64,000 bases of DNA from Bdellovibrio bacteriovorus W. GTDB taxonomy: Bacteria; Bdellovibrionota; Bdellovibrionia; Bdellovibrionales; Bdellovibrionaceae. The DNA lies in the NCBI GenBank assembly GCA_000525675.1, contig CP002190.1, positions 124,001 to 188,000 of the forward strand. The letters are read 5' to 3'. The stretch's first letter is position 1. Every line of letters begins with the position of its first letter. Of the stretch, positions 1-8,608 are shown in pieces. The notes beneath the pieces were generated by a model. It had not been told where the DNA came from. It searched no databases and saw nothing but the letters and a program-made list of their open reading frames with translations. Position numbers and translations under genes: made by a program.

Positions 1-882
1 CCTTTTTAAAAAGATCCATTTATTCTTACCCATCAAAAGACTTCCGTAATGCTCTCTCCCTTTCACTCTTTCGGCTTCATTCTTACGTTCGTCATTGATA
101 AGTTCTGTGAATCTTTGAACGAGATGGAAGCGATCCCACACAAGAGAGGCTTTCTTGCAATGCTCTTTTACGCTTGCCCCATAGCCCTCGTGTTGGTCTG
201 TTGCGACAACTTGTATCTGCTCGCAAGCCTCGGGCCCTATCATTGAGAAGAATGTATCTAGCGCTTCTTTACGTCGTGACTTAGAAATCCAGATGACCTT
301 ATGAGTTCTTAGATCCACAATGACAGTGAAAAAAAGATCGTCTCTTGTTTCATTGCTCTTTTGTTGTTTGGGACCTCTAGCATAAACTTCATCGACACCA
401 ATATGGGTAACCTTGGGGATTTTGTAACCTTGCAACAGTCTACCTAGAATATATTTATCAATTTTATAGCAGGTCATTTTATCAACTGATTTCAAAATCC
501 CAACCTGCCTTACAGTTGCAATTTCACTAAGTCGGTTAATATACCAAGCAAGATCCATTGTTATATGGGGAGATGTAGGGCAAAGCCATGGTATCCACTC
601 GGCGCGTACTTTCTTACAATGAGCGCAGTGACGTTGCTCAGTGAAGAAATGGACTTCAACTTGAAAATTAAAGATTTTTAAGTGTTTTACTTTACGATGG
701 TAGCGATCATGGTAGTTTCCCAAAGGCTCCAAGCATTTGGAGCAAATCCTTTTTTCCGAGGCTCTATGTTCCAAATGAATTTCAATGCGCTGATCCGCGA
801 TGAATTCTTTAATGTCTTTCACTGAAAAACCTTGAAAAGAATCTAAAAACCGAGGAATTAAAAGGGTGGGCTCTGTAAACAT
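1..882 (-). CDS. ISL3-family transposase, N-terminal part (runs off window)
   Basis: Reading the minus strand from an ATG at 882 gives an uninterrupted 294-codon frame that reaches base 1 without a stop, so the C-terminal part of the gene lies outside the window. An RBS-like AAAGGA lies 7 nt upstream. The N-terminal part has a zinc-binding pattern (CSKCLEP near residue 46 and HCAHCKK near residue 77), followed by the HIGVDEVYARG segment carrying the first DDE aspartate, then the ATDQHEGYG segment with a second aspartate, and WDRFHLVQRF further on. This order is that of ISL3 (Tnp_ISL3) transposases, which excise and insert IS elements by DDE chemistry. No frameshift is visible in the part seen, so the element could be active. 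The IS ends were not identified. Confidence 0.85.
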   Translation of the reverse strand, partial: MFTEPTLLIPRFLDSFQGFSVKDIKEFIADQRIEIHLEHRASEKRICSKCLEPLGNYHDRYHRKVKHLKIFNFQVEVHFFTEQRHCAHCKKVRAEWIPWLCPTSPHITMDLAWYINRLSEIATVRQVGILKSVDKMTCYKIDKYILGRLLQGYKIPKVTHIGVDEVYARGPKQQKSNETRDDLFFTVIVDLRTHKVIWISKSRRKEALDTFFSMIGPEACEQIQVVATDQHEGYGASVKEHCKKASLVWDRFHLVQRFTELINDERKNEAERVKGREHYGSLLMGKNKWIFLKR

Positions 883-970
883 GTTGCAATCCTTTGATGA
901 GTTTTTGGTGGTACAAAAATCTAATCAAAGATTGCATGGTTTATGGAGCTTTTTTATTTGATGCGCAGGA

Positions 971-1090
971 TGTGGGTAAGTCCCTTTAAAAAGGGATCTC
1001 CGGCAGGCATGGATGCCTGCGACCGCCAAAGGCGGTCAAGAAGCCGGCTGAGCCTGGATGGCGTATCCCGTTTAAAGGGACTTATCCACA
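971..1090. repeat. 120-bp cloverleaf-like palindromic element (MITE or REP-like)
   Basis: The outer arms 971-990 and 1071-1090 are inverted copies matching at 19 of 20 bases. Inside them lie GGGAT/ATCCC (993-997 and 1065-1069), a GCCGG/CCGGC pair, and two perfect hairpins: GCAGGCAT-GG-ATGCCTGC (1003-1020) and GACCGCC-AAA-GGCGGTC (1021-1037). The whole folds as a multibranched structure. It encodes no protein. It sits between the transposase and the lipoprotein gene. I read it as a non-autonomous repeat element; whether it is multicopy cannot be seen here. Confidence 0.65.
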
Positions 1091-1126
1091 GCCGACCCAC
1101 TTAAATTAGAAAGATCCCAGAAAAAA

Positions 1127-1153
1127 AGCTCTCTTTTTACAGAGAGCTTTTTG
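1127..1153. terminator. Intrinsic terminator, bidirectional
   Basis: AGCTCTCT (1127-1134), loop TTTTAC, AGAGAGCT (1141-1148), with a T run on the right and an A run on the left. It lies 10 nt beyond the stop of the minus-strand lipoprotein gene and should end that transcript. Confidence 0.8.
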
Positions 1154-1162
1154 AGAAAAATC

Positions 1163-2533
1163 CTAAGGATTTGGTGGGGTAGGTTCTTCAGGATTTGTCG
1201 GTGGAGCAGGGGTCTCTTCTGGTGGAGTCGGTTGCTCTGGAGGAGCTTGCTCTTTGGGTTGAATATCATCGAATGTGAGATCTGCACTTACTTGCGCAAG
1301 ATAGGAGTTGTTGACGAACCACTGATAAGAGTTTGTGTAGTTGCCACCTTGAAAGAAAAAGGCCATATCACTGGCATTTGTAGGTTTTAAACCATCATTA
1401 CCTTCACACGTAGCAGTTGTTGGTCCGTAGCAAATTCCTTTGACGTCATTACTCCATTGGCCATTTGTTTGTTTATCACTCAGGAGTAAGCGCCCGTTGA
1501 CGGAATCCCCTTTAAGGGAGATGTATTCAGCCATTCTTGCATCCTGCGCATTTGAACCGTTAGCGGCAATGACTGAGCCGGATCCAACTTCGACCATGCG
1601 TGAAGTTTGCGAGCTGAGGTTCCCATTAAGAATCATGCGCCAATGTTTGGAGAAGTCCTCTTGAGAAGGAGTTGTTCTTGCTTCATAGAAGGCTTTGCCA
1701 TCAGCACCTGTGCGCGTATAGGCCGCAAATGTTTCGCTCCCCATATCGCCACCAGGATTGAGGGCAAGGTCCTTATATCCCGCAACAGCCATCTCAGAAT
1801 CTTGAGACTTTGTTAGAACGGTAAAGCCATTTCCTTTGATAGCTGTTTTCAGTTCGTCGGGAACTTTTATTTGAACAAGCTCAGTCCAACCAGCGTCTGT
1901 TGGTAAACCGATTTCATCCAAGGTTTTCAAATCCACAGCGCGCACTTGCACATCAAACTGATTGTTCGGCGCAGGTGTTGGTTCTGTTGGATTCTCTGGA
2001 TCTGTGGGCATCTCTTGCGAAGGTGTCGTGGGAGGGGCGGGCGTGCCGACGACAGCGTCTACAAAGTCTTGGCTAAAGCATTTCGTATCGACTGTGATGG
2101 TCTGAGTATTTTCGATACCATCATAGTTGATCTCGCCAAGGGAGCAGACAAAAGATTTGGCAAGTTCAATAGGGCCAAGCATGGTCACCTCTGTTGAGGT
2201 GCGCGTGGCCATCATGCAATAGAGGCTCTTCATTGCAAAGTCTTGATCATCAGGAGGGGCATCCGTGTTTCCCGTGGCATTACATTGAAACTCTTCTTCG
2301 AAGGTGCGCATTGGGCCAGCTTCAGGTGGGCGTGTGAGCGTGAACTGTGCATTGGCGATTCCTGTGCGCAGAGCTTCCGTCACACTCTCCATCGTTGCAG
2401 AGACAGTGCTCTGTGCATTTCTAATTTTATCACTTGCGATATTGTTAATCCCATTTTTAGAGGACGAGCTATCACAGGCTGAAAGGTACGCGGCAGTACC
2501 AATAAGTAGAACACCGTTGAGGATCTTCTTCAT
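1163..2533 (-). CDS. Secreted lipoprotein with proline-rich linker and tail
   Basis: A 456-residue protein with a type II signal peptide: a basic start, a hydrophobic stretch and lipobox LSAC with lipidation at Cys20. The start is supported by AAGGAGAT upstream of the ATG. A Pro/Thr/Glu-rich linker near residues 165-190 separates an N-terminal part with several cysteines (residues about 80-155) from a larger C-terminal part. The last 25 residues are again almost only Pro, Glu and Thr, like the wall-spanning or flexible tails of surface proteins. I do not recognise a catalytic motif or family. It is monocistronic, with a terminator downstream. An envelope-anchored protein is certain; function is unknown. 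Confidence 0.8.
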   Translation of the reverse strand: MKKILNGVLLIGTAAYLSACDSSSSKNGINNIASDKIRNAQSTVSATMESVTEALRTGIANAQFTLTRPPEAGPMRTFEEEFQCNATGNTDAPPDDQDFAMKSLYCMMATRTSTEVTMLGPIELAKSFVCSLGEINYDGIENTQTITVDTKCFSQDFVDAVVGTPAPPTTPSQEMPTDPENPTEPTPAPNNQFDVQVRAVDLKTLDEIGLPTDAGWTELVQIKVPDELKTAIKGNGFTVLTKSQDSEMAVAGYKDLALNPGGDMGSETFAAYTRTGADGKAFYEARTTPSQEDFSKHWRMILNGNLSSQTSRMVEVGSGSVIAANGSNAQDARMAEYISLKGDSVNGRLLLSDKQTNGQWSNDVKGICYGPTTATCEGNDGLKPTNASDMAFFFQGGNYTNSYQWFVNNSYLAQVSADLTFDDIQPKEQAPPEQPTPPEETPAPPTNPEEPTPPNP

Positions 2534-2667
2534 TCCAGTATCTCCTTGAAAGGTTGTGGTTAGTACTTATTAAGGAGACTCAATTATGAAGAAGATGGGC
2601 GCGCATCTCAAAAAAAGAATGATTAAGAGTTGGTTACGCGAAGTCGAGTGAGTGATGGCAAAAAAAA

Positions 2668-2691
2668 AGCCTGCGCGAAGGCAGGCTTTTT
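2668..2691. terminator. Intrinsic terminator after the cyclophilin gene
   Basis: AGCCTGC (2668-2674), loop GCGAAG, GCAGGCT (2681-2687), flanked by an A run on the left and a T run on the right. On the minus strand the hairpin is followed by at least eight T, as expected for the end of the cyclophilin transcript. Confidence 0.8.
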
Positions 2692-2714
2692 CATTTCGAA
2701 TTGTTATCAGAAAC

Positions 2715-3347
2715 TTATTTTACGATTTTCACGTGCTTAATAACAATTGGTTCTACGGGACGATCCATTGGACCTGTTTTAGAACCTTCGATAGCTGTTA
2801 CAACTTCCAAGCCTTCAACAACTTCTCCGAAGACAGTGTGTCTGCCATCAAGCCAAGGAGTTGGTACAGTTGTTACGAAAAACTGTGAACCGTTTGTGTT
2901 AGGACCTGCGTTTGCCATAGAAAGAATTCCAGGCTTATCGTGCTTTTGTTGACCTGCAGGGAACTCGTCTTCAAAGCGATATCCTGGGCCACCAGTACCG
3001 TTACCAAGTGGGCAACCACCTTGGATCATGAAGTCTTTAATAACTCTGTGGAAAACAAGACCGTCATAAAAAGGTTTTTTTACTTTTTCGCCAGTTTTTG
3101 GATCAGTCCACTCTTTTGTGCCTTCTGCAAGACCCACAAAGTTCTCAACTGTTTTTGGAGCTTTTTCGCTTAAAAGCTTAACTTTAAAATTTCCTTTAGA
3201 CGTTTCAAAAACAGCAAACATTGTATTCCCCTTTTTTGTCTTTGTTTTTTCTTTAGTTTTCGCCTCTGCTTGAAAACTAAATGCTGCTAATAAGAATGCA
3301 AACACATAGATCCAAAAGATCTTTTTTATATCGATGTTTTTCGACAT
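2715..3347 (-). CDS. Cyclophilin-type peptidyl-prolyl cis-trans isomerase
   Basis: It catalyses cis-trans isomerisation of X-Pro bonds. The catalytic domain begins at [12 protein letters not shown] and carries the cyclophilin landmarks: [13 protein letters not shown] with the catalytic Arg, then [26 protein letters not shown] and [11 protein letters not shown]. The chosen start (MSKNIDIKK) follows GAGGGAG and gives a hydrophobic signal sequence ending near AEA, so the product should be periplasmic. A second ATG at the start of the catalytic domain is itself preceded by AAGGGG, so a cytoplasmic form may also be made. The frame is open further upstream to 3398 without a better RBS. It is monocistronic, downstream of tolB with a 230-bp gap. 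Confidence 0.9.
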   Translation of the reverse strand: MSKNIDIKKIFWIYVFAFLLAAFSFQAEAKTKEKTKTKKGNTMFAVFETSKGNFKVKLLSEKAPKTVENFVGLAEGTKEWTDPKTGEKVKKPFYDGLVFHRVIKDFMIQGGCPLGNGTGGPGYRFEDEFPAGQQKHDKPGILSMANAGPNTNGSQFFVTTVPTPWLDGRHTVFGEVVEGLEVVTAIEGSKTGPMDRPVEPIVIKHVKIVK

Positions 3348-3523
3348 TCGTTCTCCCTCATTTATCAACTCTACAACTATTAGTGACAGGTTTGTCATGG
3401 GTCAAGTGTCTTCGGAGAGGGCGAAAAGCCCACAAAAGGAAGAATACTTATTTTTAGAGAAGCGCTGTAACTATATGAAATCAATATTGTTATTAGTGAC
3501 TGCCGAGTGGCTTTTAGAGAGGG

Positions 3524-3556
3524 CCTGCGAGGCAGTGCGTTGTTGGGCCTCGCAGG
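3524..3556. other. Hairpin between tolB and the cyclophilin gene
   Basis: A perfect 9-bp inverted repeat, CCTGCGAGG (3524-3532) and CCTCGCAGG (3548-3556), lies just past the tolB stop. There is no clear T run, so it may be an mRNA-stabilising 3' hairpin or a Rho-dependent end rather than a classical terminator. Confidence 0.4.
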
Positions 3557-3578
3557 ATATAAAGAAACGATCAAAATT

Positions 3579-4961
3579 CTACTGAATATTTCGTGACCAC
3601 TTCGGTTTGAAATAATTGAAGTTGTCGTTTGTTACACGACGCTCTTCGGTTCCATCAACTGTAGAGATGTAGATCTGATTTTTTCCTGTGCGATTGCTTG
3701 TGTACATCACGAAGCGACCATCTGGTGAAAAACTTGGATCTTCGTTACTCGCCATTTTGCCGTTAGGCTTCTTTGCCGAAGTCAGGCGTATCATACCAGT
3801 GCCATCTGCATTCATGACGAAGATATCGAAGTTATTATCACTCTGCCCTGAGAATGCGATCTTCTTACCATCTGGAGACCATGACGGCGAAGAGTTGAAA
3901 ACACCTGCAAAGGTAATGCGTTTAACATTAGAGCCATCATTATCGGCAGTGTAAATCATCGGGCGGCCAGCACGATCTGAAGAGAAAGCAAGAAGACCGT
4001 TGTTGGCAGCCGCGGGTTCTACGTTGAGTGCTCCAGCGGGACCATTTGTGATCTTGCCAGCAAGCTCTCCCTCAAGTGTCATCTTGTAAATATCAGGGGC
4101 GCTGCCTTGAGAAATTGTTAAGTAGATATGTCTCCCGTCTGGAGAAAACGCTGCGCCAGAGTTAATTCCTTGGCGATAGGAAACCAAAGAGCGTTTTCCA
4201 GAGTTGAGATCATAAAGCAACATATCCGCGTTTCTAAATTTAGCGCCTACGCGTTTGACGTAAGAAGTGTAAGCTACTTTTGTTCCATCAGGAGACCACG
4301 CCGGAGAAATTGAAATACTCTTATGGTTAGAGATTTGATTTATGTTAGCGCCATCCCAGTCCATAGTAAAAATTTCTTTGGTCTGAGCTCCAGAGCGATC
4401 GCTGGAGACGACGATGCGAGATAAGAAAGGACCTTCTTCGCCCGTCAGGGACTTTAAGATGTCGTTTGCAAAAGTATGGGCAATTTTACGCGCACTGGAA
4501 ACGGGGCCTTTATATTTTTTTCCTAAAACTAGTTGAGCGCGTGGAACGTGGTAGGTGTAAGTCTCTAGAGTCATTTCATTGCCAACAATAGAGTAACCAG
4601 CACGTACTAAAAACTCCGTACCAATTGCTGACCAACTTTGAAATTTAAAGCCATTGGCTTGTCCTGGGGCTGGCATTAATCCCGTTTTGCTAGGATCTTC
4701 TAAGAAGGCTTTTTGATCAATGAGCTGAAAGTAAGCAGAAACCGTGAGGTCATTGACGAGGGTGTTAAAAAGTTCAACTCCTACAGATTGATACTTTGCA
4801 GTTGTGGTTGGGGAACCAAAATACTGCAGAGGCGGAACAGCAAGTAGGCTCTTCTTCGTGCGAGCTTCGCCCATTTTGATATAAATTCCACCTTCTTGAG
4901 CGTAGGATGCAGAAGCAAAACTAAAAATCAAAAGAAGACATACTAATGCATTCTTCAACAT
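3579..4961 (-). CDS. tolB: Tol-Pal system periplasmic beta-propeller TolB
   Basis: A 460-residue protein with a cleavable signal peptide (ASA-SYAQ region near residue 20). An N-terminal TolB domain (about 30-170) is followed by WD40-like TolB repeats, recognisable by recurring [24 protein letters not shown] and DPSFSPDG motifs. TolB links Pal and the outer membrane to the TolQRA inner-membrane motor during cell division and maintains envelope integrity. It is the last gene of the operon tolQ-tolR-tolA-like-tolB, 15 nt after the tolA-like gene with a CTAGGAGG-type RBS. No pal gene follows, unlike the enterobacterial order. Confidence 0.95.
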   Translation of the reverse strand: MLKNALVCLLLIFSFASASYAQEGGIYIKMGEARTKKSLLAVPPLQYFGSPTTTAKYQSVGVELFNTLVNDLTVSAYFQLIDQKAFLEDPSKTGLMPAPGQANGFKFQSWSAIGTEFLVRAGYSIVGNEMTLETYTYHVPRAQLVLGKKYKGPVSSARKIAHTFANDILKSLTGEEGPFLSRIVVSSDRSGAQTKEIFTMDWDGANINQISNHKSISISPAWSPDGTKVAYTSYVKRVGAKFRNADMLLYDLNSGKRSLVSYRQGINSGAAFSPDGRHIYLTISQGSAPDIYKMTLEGELAGKITNGPAGALNVEPAAANNGLLAFSSDRAGRPMIYTADNDGSNVKRITFAGVFNSSPSWSPDGKKIAFSGQSDNNFDIFVMNADGTGMIRLTSAKKPNGKMASNEDPSFSPDGRFVMYTSNRTGKNQIYISTVDGTEERRVTNDNFNYFKPKWSRNIQ

Positions 4962-4976
4962 GCAAACCTCCTAGGA

Positions 4977-5828
4977 TTATTCCGGGAAACCAATAAGAAT
5001 TCCATCAACAGATACTAAAGCTACAAATTTCTCAGGTGGTGCTGGGAAAGGAGCTGACTTGTCGATGGTTTGTAAAACTTCATCATCAAAACTTTGATTG
5101 CCACTGGATGCGATAATGCGGCGACCGATAATATTTCCGCGCGAGTCGATATAGACGATGGCTTTGGCCTTGAAGTCACGCCTTGCTAGCCACTCTGGGA
5201 GTGTCCAGTGTTGTTTAATATGCTGATCTAAATCAGAAGCATAAGTATCGTGCTGTAATTTATTTAAGCCCGTGAGTGAAGTGCCCGGAGAAACCATATT
5301 GCCCTTCACTGTTTGCCCGCCGCCGCCTGTTGGTTTTGGTGCCGCTTGCTGTTCTGCTTGGCGCTTATTTTCTTGAGCCACTTCATCTTTGATTTGCTCA
5401 AGAGCCGCCATGGCCTTCAATTTGTCTAGGGCACTTTGTTGTTGGGTTTTCACCTTTTCAAGATTGATAGCATCATCTTGTTTTTTAACGACTGGTTTCG
5501 GCAATTCCGGTTTCGCAGCAGGTGCAGGAGCTTTGGGCTCAGCCTTAGCTTCTTTCACTTCTGGTTTTGGTGGCTCAGGAGTAGGCGCTGGTGGTTCCGG
5601 AGTTTTTTGAGTACTGCCTTTAGGCGCCAAGGGCTTTGACGTGTCTAACTTTTCAGGCAGACCGACGATGTCTACGCGCACAGCTTGAGAGATATCGATA
5701 GGCGGAGAAGTAAAAAAGACTGCCTTGAGTGTAAATAGCGAGAGAATAAAAGCATGAATGGCAAAGGAAACGCCTATGCCTCTAGAAAGTTCATCTTGCT
5801 GAGAGTTGTCTTGCTTAAAGTTACTCAC
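4977..5828 (-). CDS. TolA/TonB-like energy transducer
   Basis: A 283-residue protein with the TolA layout: a short cytoplasmic N-terminus, one membrane helix (about residues 18-42), a long Pro/Ala/Lys/Glu-rich and partly coiled region (about 60-175), and a C-terminal TonB/TolA-like domain (about 190-283) with the segment KAIVYIDSRGNIIGRRI. Its position between tolR and tolB identifies it as the TolA of this system, carrying force from TolQR across the periplasm. The start codon overlaps the tolR stop by 4 nt (ATGA). The C-terminal domain resembles TonB as much as TolA, so I leave the symbol empty. Confidence 0.9.
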   Translation of the reverse strand: MSNFKQDNSQQDELSRGIGVSFAIHAFILSLFTLKAVFFTSPPIDISQAVRVDIVGLPEKLDTSKPLAPKGSTQKTPEPPAPTPEPPKPEVKEAKAEPKAPAPAAKPELPKPVVKKQDDAINLEKVKTQQQSALDKLKAMAALEQIKDEVAQENKRQAEQQAAPKPTGGGGQTVKGNMVSPGTSLTGLNKLQHDTYASDLDQHIKQHWTLPEWLARRDFKAKAIVYIDSRGNIIGRRIIASSGNQSFDDEVLQTIDKSAPFPAPPEKFVALVSVDGILIGFPE

Positions 5829-6238
5829 TGGTCCTTCGGAACGGTAATAAGTCCAATATTAAAAATTCCCGCTGCTCTTAACTCGGCCATCGCTTCTGCG
5901 ACGAAACCATAGTCGACTTTTCTGTCAGCTTGAATATAAATCTGCTTGTTCTTTCGATTGGCAAAAATGGCACTTACTTTAGTGCGCAGATCCTTCATTT
6001 GGATCGACGTTTTTGCAATCGTCATTTTTTGATTCGCATTAATCACAAGAATAAATGGATCTTCCTTAACATCTACCCCTGCGGCAGATGTTTTCGGCAG
6101 GTCCACTTCAATTCCTTGCTGCATAAGAGGCGTCGTTACCATGAACATGATAAGCAGAACCAACATCACGTCGACAAGGGGAGTGATATTGATTTCGCTT
6201 AATGTGGCTCCGCTTCTGCTTTTTTTTCCAGCGCCCAT
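5825..6238 (-). CDS. tolR: TolR/ExbD-family biopolymer transporter
   Basis: A 137-residue protein with one N-terminal membrane helix containing the conserved NITPLVDVMLVLLI motif; the Asp is the proton-conducting residue of TolR and ExbD. A periplasmic ExbD/TolR domain follows (about residues 45-137). With TolQ it forms the proton-driven motor that energises TolA. It is encoded 3 nt after tolQ and overlaps the next gene by 4 nt, which indicates translational coupling. Confidence 0.95.
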   Translation of the reverse strand: MGAGKKSRSGATLSEINITPLVDVMLVLLIMFMVTTPLMQQGIEVDLPKTSAAGVDVKEDPFILVINANQKMTIAKTSIQMKDLRTKVSAIFANRKNKQIYIQADRKVDYGFVAEAMAELRAAGIFNIGLITVPKDQ

Positions 6239-6241
6239 TAC

Positions 6242-6982
6242 TTAGCTTCCTTGGAAAAAGTTTCTCTTAACGATATTTAAGAAATCCGCAGAGAAGTTAT
6301 TAATAATGATCTCTTGCTTACGGATGCGAGAAATAAAGTGATTGTACATGACAACCGCTGGGATAGCTGCGGCAAGTCCGATAGCTGTTGCGATCAGCGC
6401 TTCTGAAATACCAGGAGCTACAACGGCAAGGCTGGCTGTTCCCGTTTGCCCAATTTTATGGAACGAGCCCATGATTCCCCATACTGTACCGAATAAACCA
6501 ATGAAAGGGCCTGTGCTACCTGTGGAAGCAAGAATTGTCAGACGAGACTCAAGTTTTCCGATTTCAACTTCGGAACATTTATTGAGAATTCTCTCAAGAT
6601 TATCCAAGCCCGAAAGAACAGTCTTTTCACCTTCTGACTTTGCCAACAGAGGGGACTCAGAGATCTTTTTCATCTCTAAGTAAGCATCTTTAAAGACACG
6701 AGCAACAGCAGAGTCAGAGTATTGGTCGATATCTTCATAAAGAGTATCAAGGGAGTTTACTTTCCAAAATTTATTAAGGAAAAGCTCATCAGCAACACCC
6801 ATCTTTTTAAAAGTTTGGTATTTAGCGTAACCAATGGCCCAACAAAATACAGACAGCACCACTAAAATTAAAAGTGTGAGCTGTACAACAGGACTTGCTT
6901 GAAAGATGGCATCAATTGAGCTGGTGTTGACAGTTGCAGAAGGGGCAGCGTTTGCTACCGATGGAAAAATCGCAGAGAACAT
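6242..6982 (-). CDS. tolQ: TolQ/ExbB-family proton channel subunit
   Basis: A 246-residue protein with three membrane helices (about residues 32-52, 145-168 and 190-212) and the MotA/TolQ/ExbB core containing STGSTGPFIGLFGTVWG and the later GISEALIATAIGLAAAIPAV. It is the stator of the Tol motor in the inner membrane. The start follows GGAGG at good spacing. It is the first gene of the tol operon. An inverted repeat, GGGAAT-N6-ATTCCC, lies in the leader just before the RBS. Confidence 0.95.
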   Translation of the reverse strand: MFSAIFPSVANAAPSATVNTSSIDAIFQASPVVQLTLLILVVLSVFCWAIGYAKYQTFKKMGVADELFLNKFWKVNSLDTLYEDIDQYSDSAVARVFKDAYLEMKKISESPLLAKSEGEKTVLSGLDNLERILNKCSEVEIGKLESRLTILASTGSTGPFIGLFGTVWGIMGSFHKIGQTGTASLAVVAPGISEALIATAIGLAAAIPAVVMYNHFISRIRKQEIIINNFSADFLNIVKRNFFQGS

Positions 6983-7026
6983 AATCTAACCTCCAAGGGA
7001 ATTTTGGGATTCCCCTCTAGAGTAAA

Positions 7027-7055
7027 ACGATATTCTCAAATCAAAACGAGTTCAA
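7027..7055 (-). promoter_or_regulatory. Candidate sigma-70 promoter of the tol operon
   Basis: On the minus strand TTGAAC (7055-7050) and TATCGT (7032-7027) are separated by 17 bp, about 45 nt upstream of tolQ. The -35 abuts the stop codon of the upstream GDPD-like gene. It is a motif match only. Confidence 0.45.
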
Positions 7056-7056
7056 C

Positions 7057-7923
7057 CTACTTAGCAGGACTTTGGCCAAGCCAGAGCTGGAATTCTTCTA
7101 AATTTCTAAAAATGAATCCATCCGCAGAAAGTTCTTTGGCTGCTTGAAGTTCTTCCTGAGATTGCAGAGGGCCTAAAAGAATTTTCTTATGGCGGCGTTT
7201 CATCTCCTGCAAAATTTCGATATTGAATGCCGGCCGGTTGGAAACTTTAAAAGGAAAGATCGCCACATCTCCTTTGAACTGTACAGCGGGCAAAATCCAC
7301 ATAGCATCAAAGCTTAAAAATCGCATGATGTCGGGTTTGCTTGTTCCGTAGAGCCACTCAGGCTTTAAATCTTTAATCGCTGTCATCAAAATAAGAGCTT
7401 CACTCTGAACAAGAGTTCTCTCGTTGGGTTTAGACTTTTCTAAGTGATTTACAAGAGTTGTGTGGGCATCAGACACGTTGTCGATCACATTAAGGATAAA
7501 TCGAGTGTTTGGAAAAGTTTTATAAAACTCATTCAAAAGAACGGTCTGCGGGAAAAAGCCGTGGATATCTTCCCAGTTATACTCCGCCAGGCGTCCACTC
7601 GTATAAATGGCTGTTTGCGGTTGAGCTTCTTGCTGGCTGCGACGGTCTTTGAGAAAATGGGTGTCTTCAGATGCAGAAAGGACGAAAACCTCTTTGTCTT
7701 TAGAGAAGCGCACGTCCAACCAGAGCACAGAATCAGACTGAGCTTTGATGATGCTTTCCGCTTCCGGCAGGTCTTTGGCGGCCACAACAAGAGTTGGAGA
7801 AGAGTGAGAGAAGAAGGGATGCTCATAAACGCTGAAGCTTTGTCCCATTCCCCAAATACGGGTCATTAGAATAATTGTTGCCAGAGCCATCAAGCTCCCG
7901 GCGATGATCGCTAGTAGTCTCAT
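7057..7923 (-). CDS. GDPD-like membrane-anchored protein, probably catalytically degenerate
   Basis: About 288 residues, with an N-terminal membrane anchor (about residues 5-25) and a domain resembling glycerophosphodiester phosphodiesterases. LWLDVRFSKDKEVFVLSAS aligns with the family's E-x-D...T-D-G-x-V-x-x-H-D region, and FPNTRFILNV with the later strand. However, the catalytic His-Asp pair and the first Glu are not conserved (Leu-x-Asp, and Ser-Ala in place of His-Asp). A longer frame would begin at a TTG (7962), but the ATG at 7923 directly precedes the hydrophobic anchor. It lies upstream of tolQ on the same strand and is divergent from rrf2-suf. Family assignment is moderate; loss of activity is inference. 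Confidence 0.6.
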   Translation of the reverse strand: MRLLAIIAGSLMALATIILMTRIWGMGQSFSVYEHPFFSHSSPTLVVAAKDLPEAESIIKAQSDSVLWLDVRFSKDKEVFVLSASEDTHFLKDRRSQQEAQPQTAIYTSGRLAEYNWEDIHGFFPQTVLLNEFYKTFPNTRFILNVIDNVSDAHTTLVNHLEKSKPNERTLVQSEALILMTAIKDLKPEWLYGTSKPDIMRFLSFDAMWILPAVQFKGDVAIFPFKVSNRPAFNIEILQEMKRRHKKILLGPLQSQEELQAAKELSADGFIFRNLEEFQLWLGQSPAK

Positions 7924-7998
7924 AGACTTTGATATAGCACCGTAAATTATTGAAATCAGCAATTATTTCAAGATCTGAAAGCGAAAAACTGTCACGAA

Positions 7999-8047
7999 CT
8001 TAAATACGTTATTTTTTGACGTATTTAAGGTTGTTTTTCATTATACT
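7999..8047 (+). promoter_or_regulatory. Candidate operator/promoter upstream of the suf operon
   Basis: A perfect 11-bp inverted repeat CTTAAATACGT-N9-ACGTATTTAAG (7999-8029) is followed by a good -10, TATACT (8042-8047). TTGACG (8016-8021) inside the repeat could be a -35, but at a long 20-bp spacing. This overlap is what is expected of a site bound by the Rrf2 regulator encoded just downstream. Confidence 0.45.
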
Positions 8048-8140
8048 TTCGTTTAGAAAGTCGGATGATGCGCTCTGTCCTTTTTCGGACGCGCATTGGG
8101 GAAAAGGGTTTCACTTAAAGATCACCACTTTGGGGAAATT

Positions 8141-8608
8141 ATGAATAAAATCAATCGTAAGCTCGAGTATGCCTTGATGGCATTGAAGTACATGAGCAAA
8201 AAAATTCCTGGAGAACTGACGACGGCCAAAGAGGTCTCGGATTCGTTTCGCACTCCTTTTGATGCTACCGCAAGGGTGATGCAGCAAATGGCGCAAAAGG
8301 GCGGAATTCTGAGATCTGAATACGGAGCCAGTGGCGGTTACCAAATCACTAAAGACTTAGCCAAGGTGTCGATTCAAGATTTGATCGATATTATCGAGGG
8401 CCCAACAGCACTTGTGAAGTGCTTACACAAAGAAGGCGAAGAGGGGCGTTGTGATATCAAGGATACTTGCAACATCTTGTCGCCGGTTAAGTATTTGAAT
8501 CAAAAACTATCTGATTTTTACAAAGGTATTAGTTTGAAAGAAGTGCTTCTAGATAGATCAGCACCTACTTCAGTTAGAAAAACTGCGGAGGCAGAGCTTC
8601 ATGGATAA
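8141..8608 (+). CDS. Rrf2-family (IscR/SufR-like) regulator
   Basis: About 155 residues with an N-terminal winged helix ([12 protein letters not shown], then a recognition region ending [10 protein letters not shown]) and three cysteines near residues 90-110 in KCLHKE, GRCDIK and DTCNI. These are the usual ligands of an Fe-S cluster in Rrf2 regulators. The ATG at 8141 has GGGGAAA upstream; the frame is open from a TTG at 8096 but the family N-terminus fits 8141. It is the first gene of the SUF operon and overlaps sufB by 8 nt, so it probably senses Fe-S status and autoregulates the operon. Confidence 0.9.
   Translation: MNKINRKLEYALMALKYMSKKIPGELTTAKEVSDSFRTPFDATARVMQQMAQKGGILRSEYGASGGYQITKDLAKVSIQDLIDIIEGPTALVKCLHKEGEEGRCDIKDTCNILSPVKYLNQKLSDFYKGISLKEVLLDRSAPTSVRKTAEAELHG

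Noticed and set aside
49-246. Plus-strand ORF of 65 codons at the left edge
   Set aside because: It lies antisense to the transposase frame, which has clear zinc and DDE motifs.
3940-3947. Exact GCCGATAA on the minus strand inside tolB
   Set aside because: It is well inside coding sequence and not near a start; taken as chance. It warns that the motif alone is weak evidence.
5389-5639. Gly/Phe-rich plus-strand ORFs opposite the tolA-like gene
   Set aside because: Shadow of the Pro/Ala/Lys-rich coding region on the other strand.
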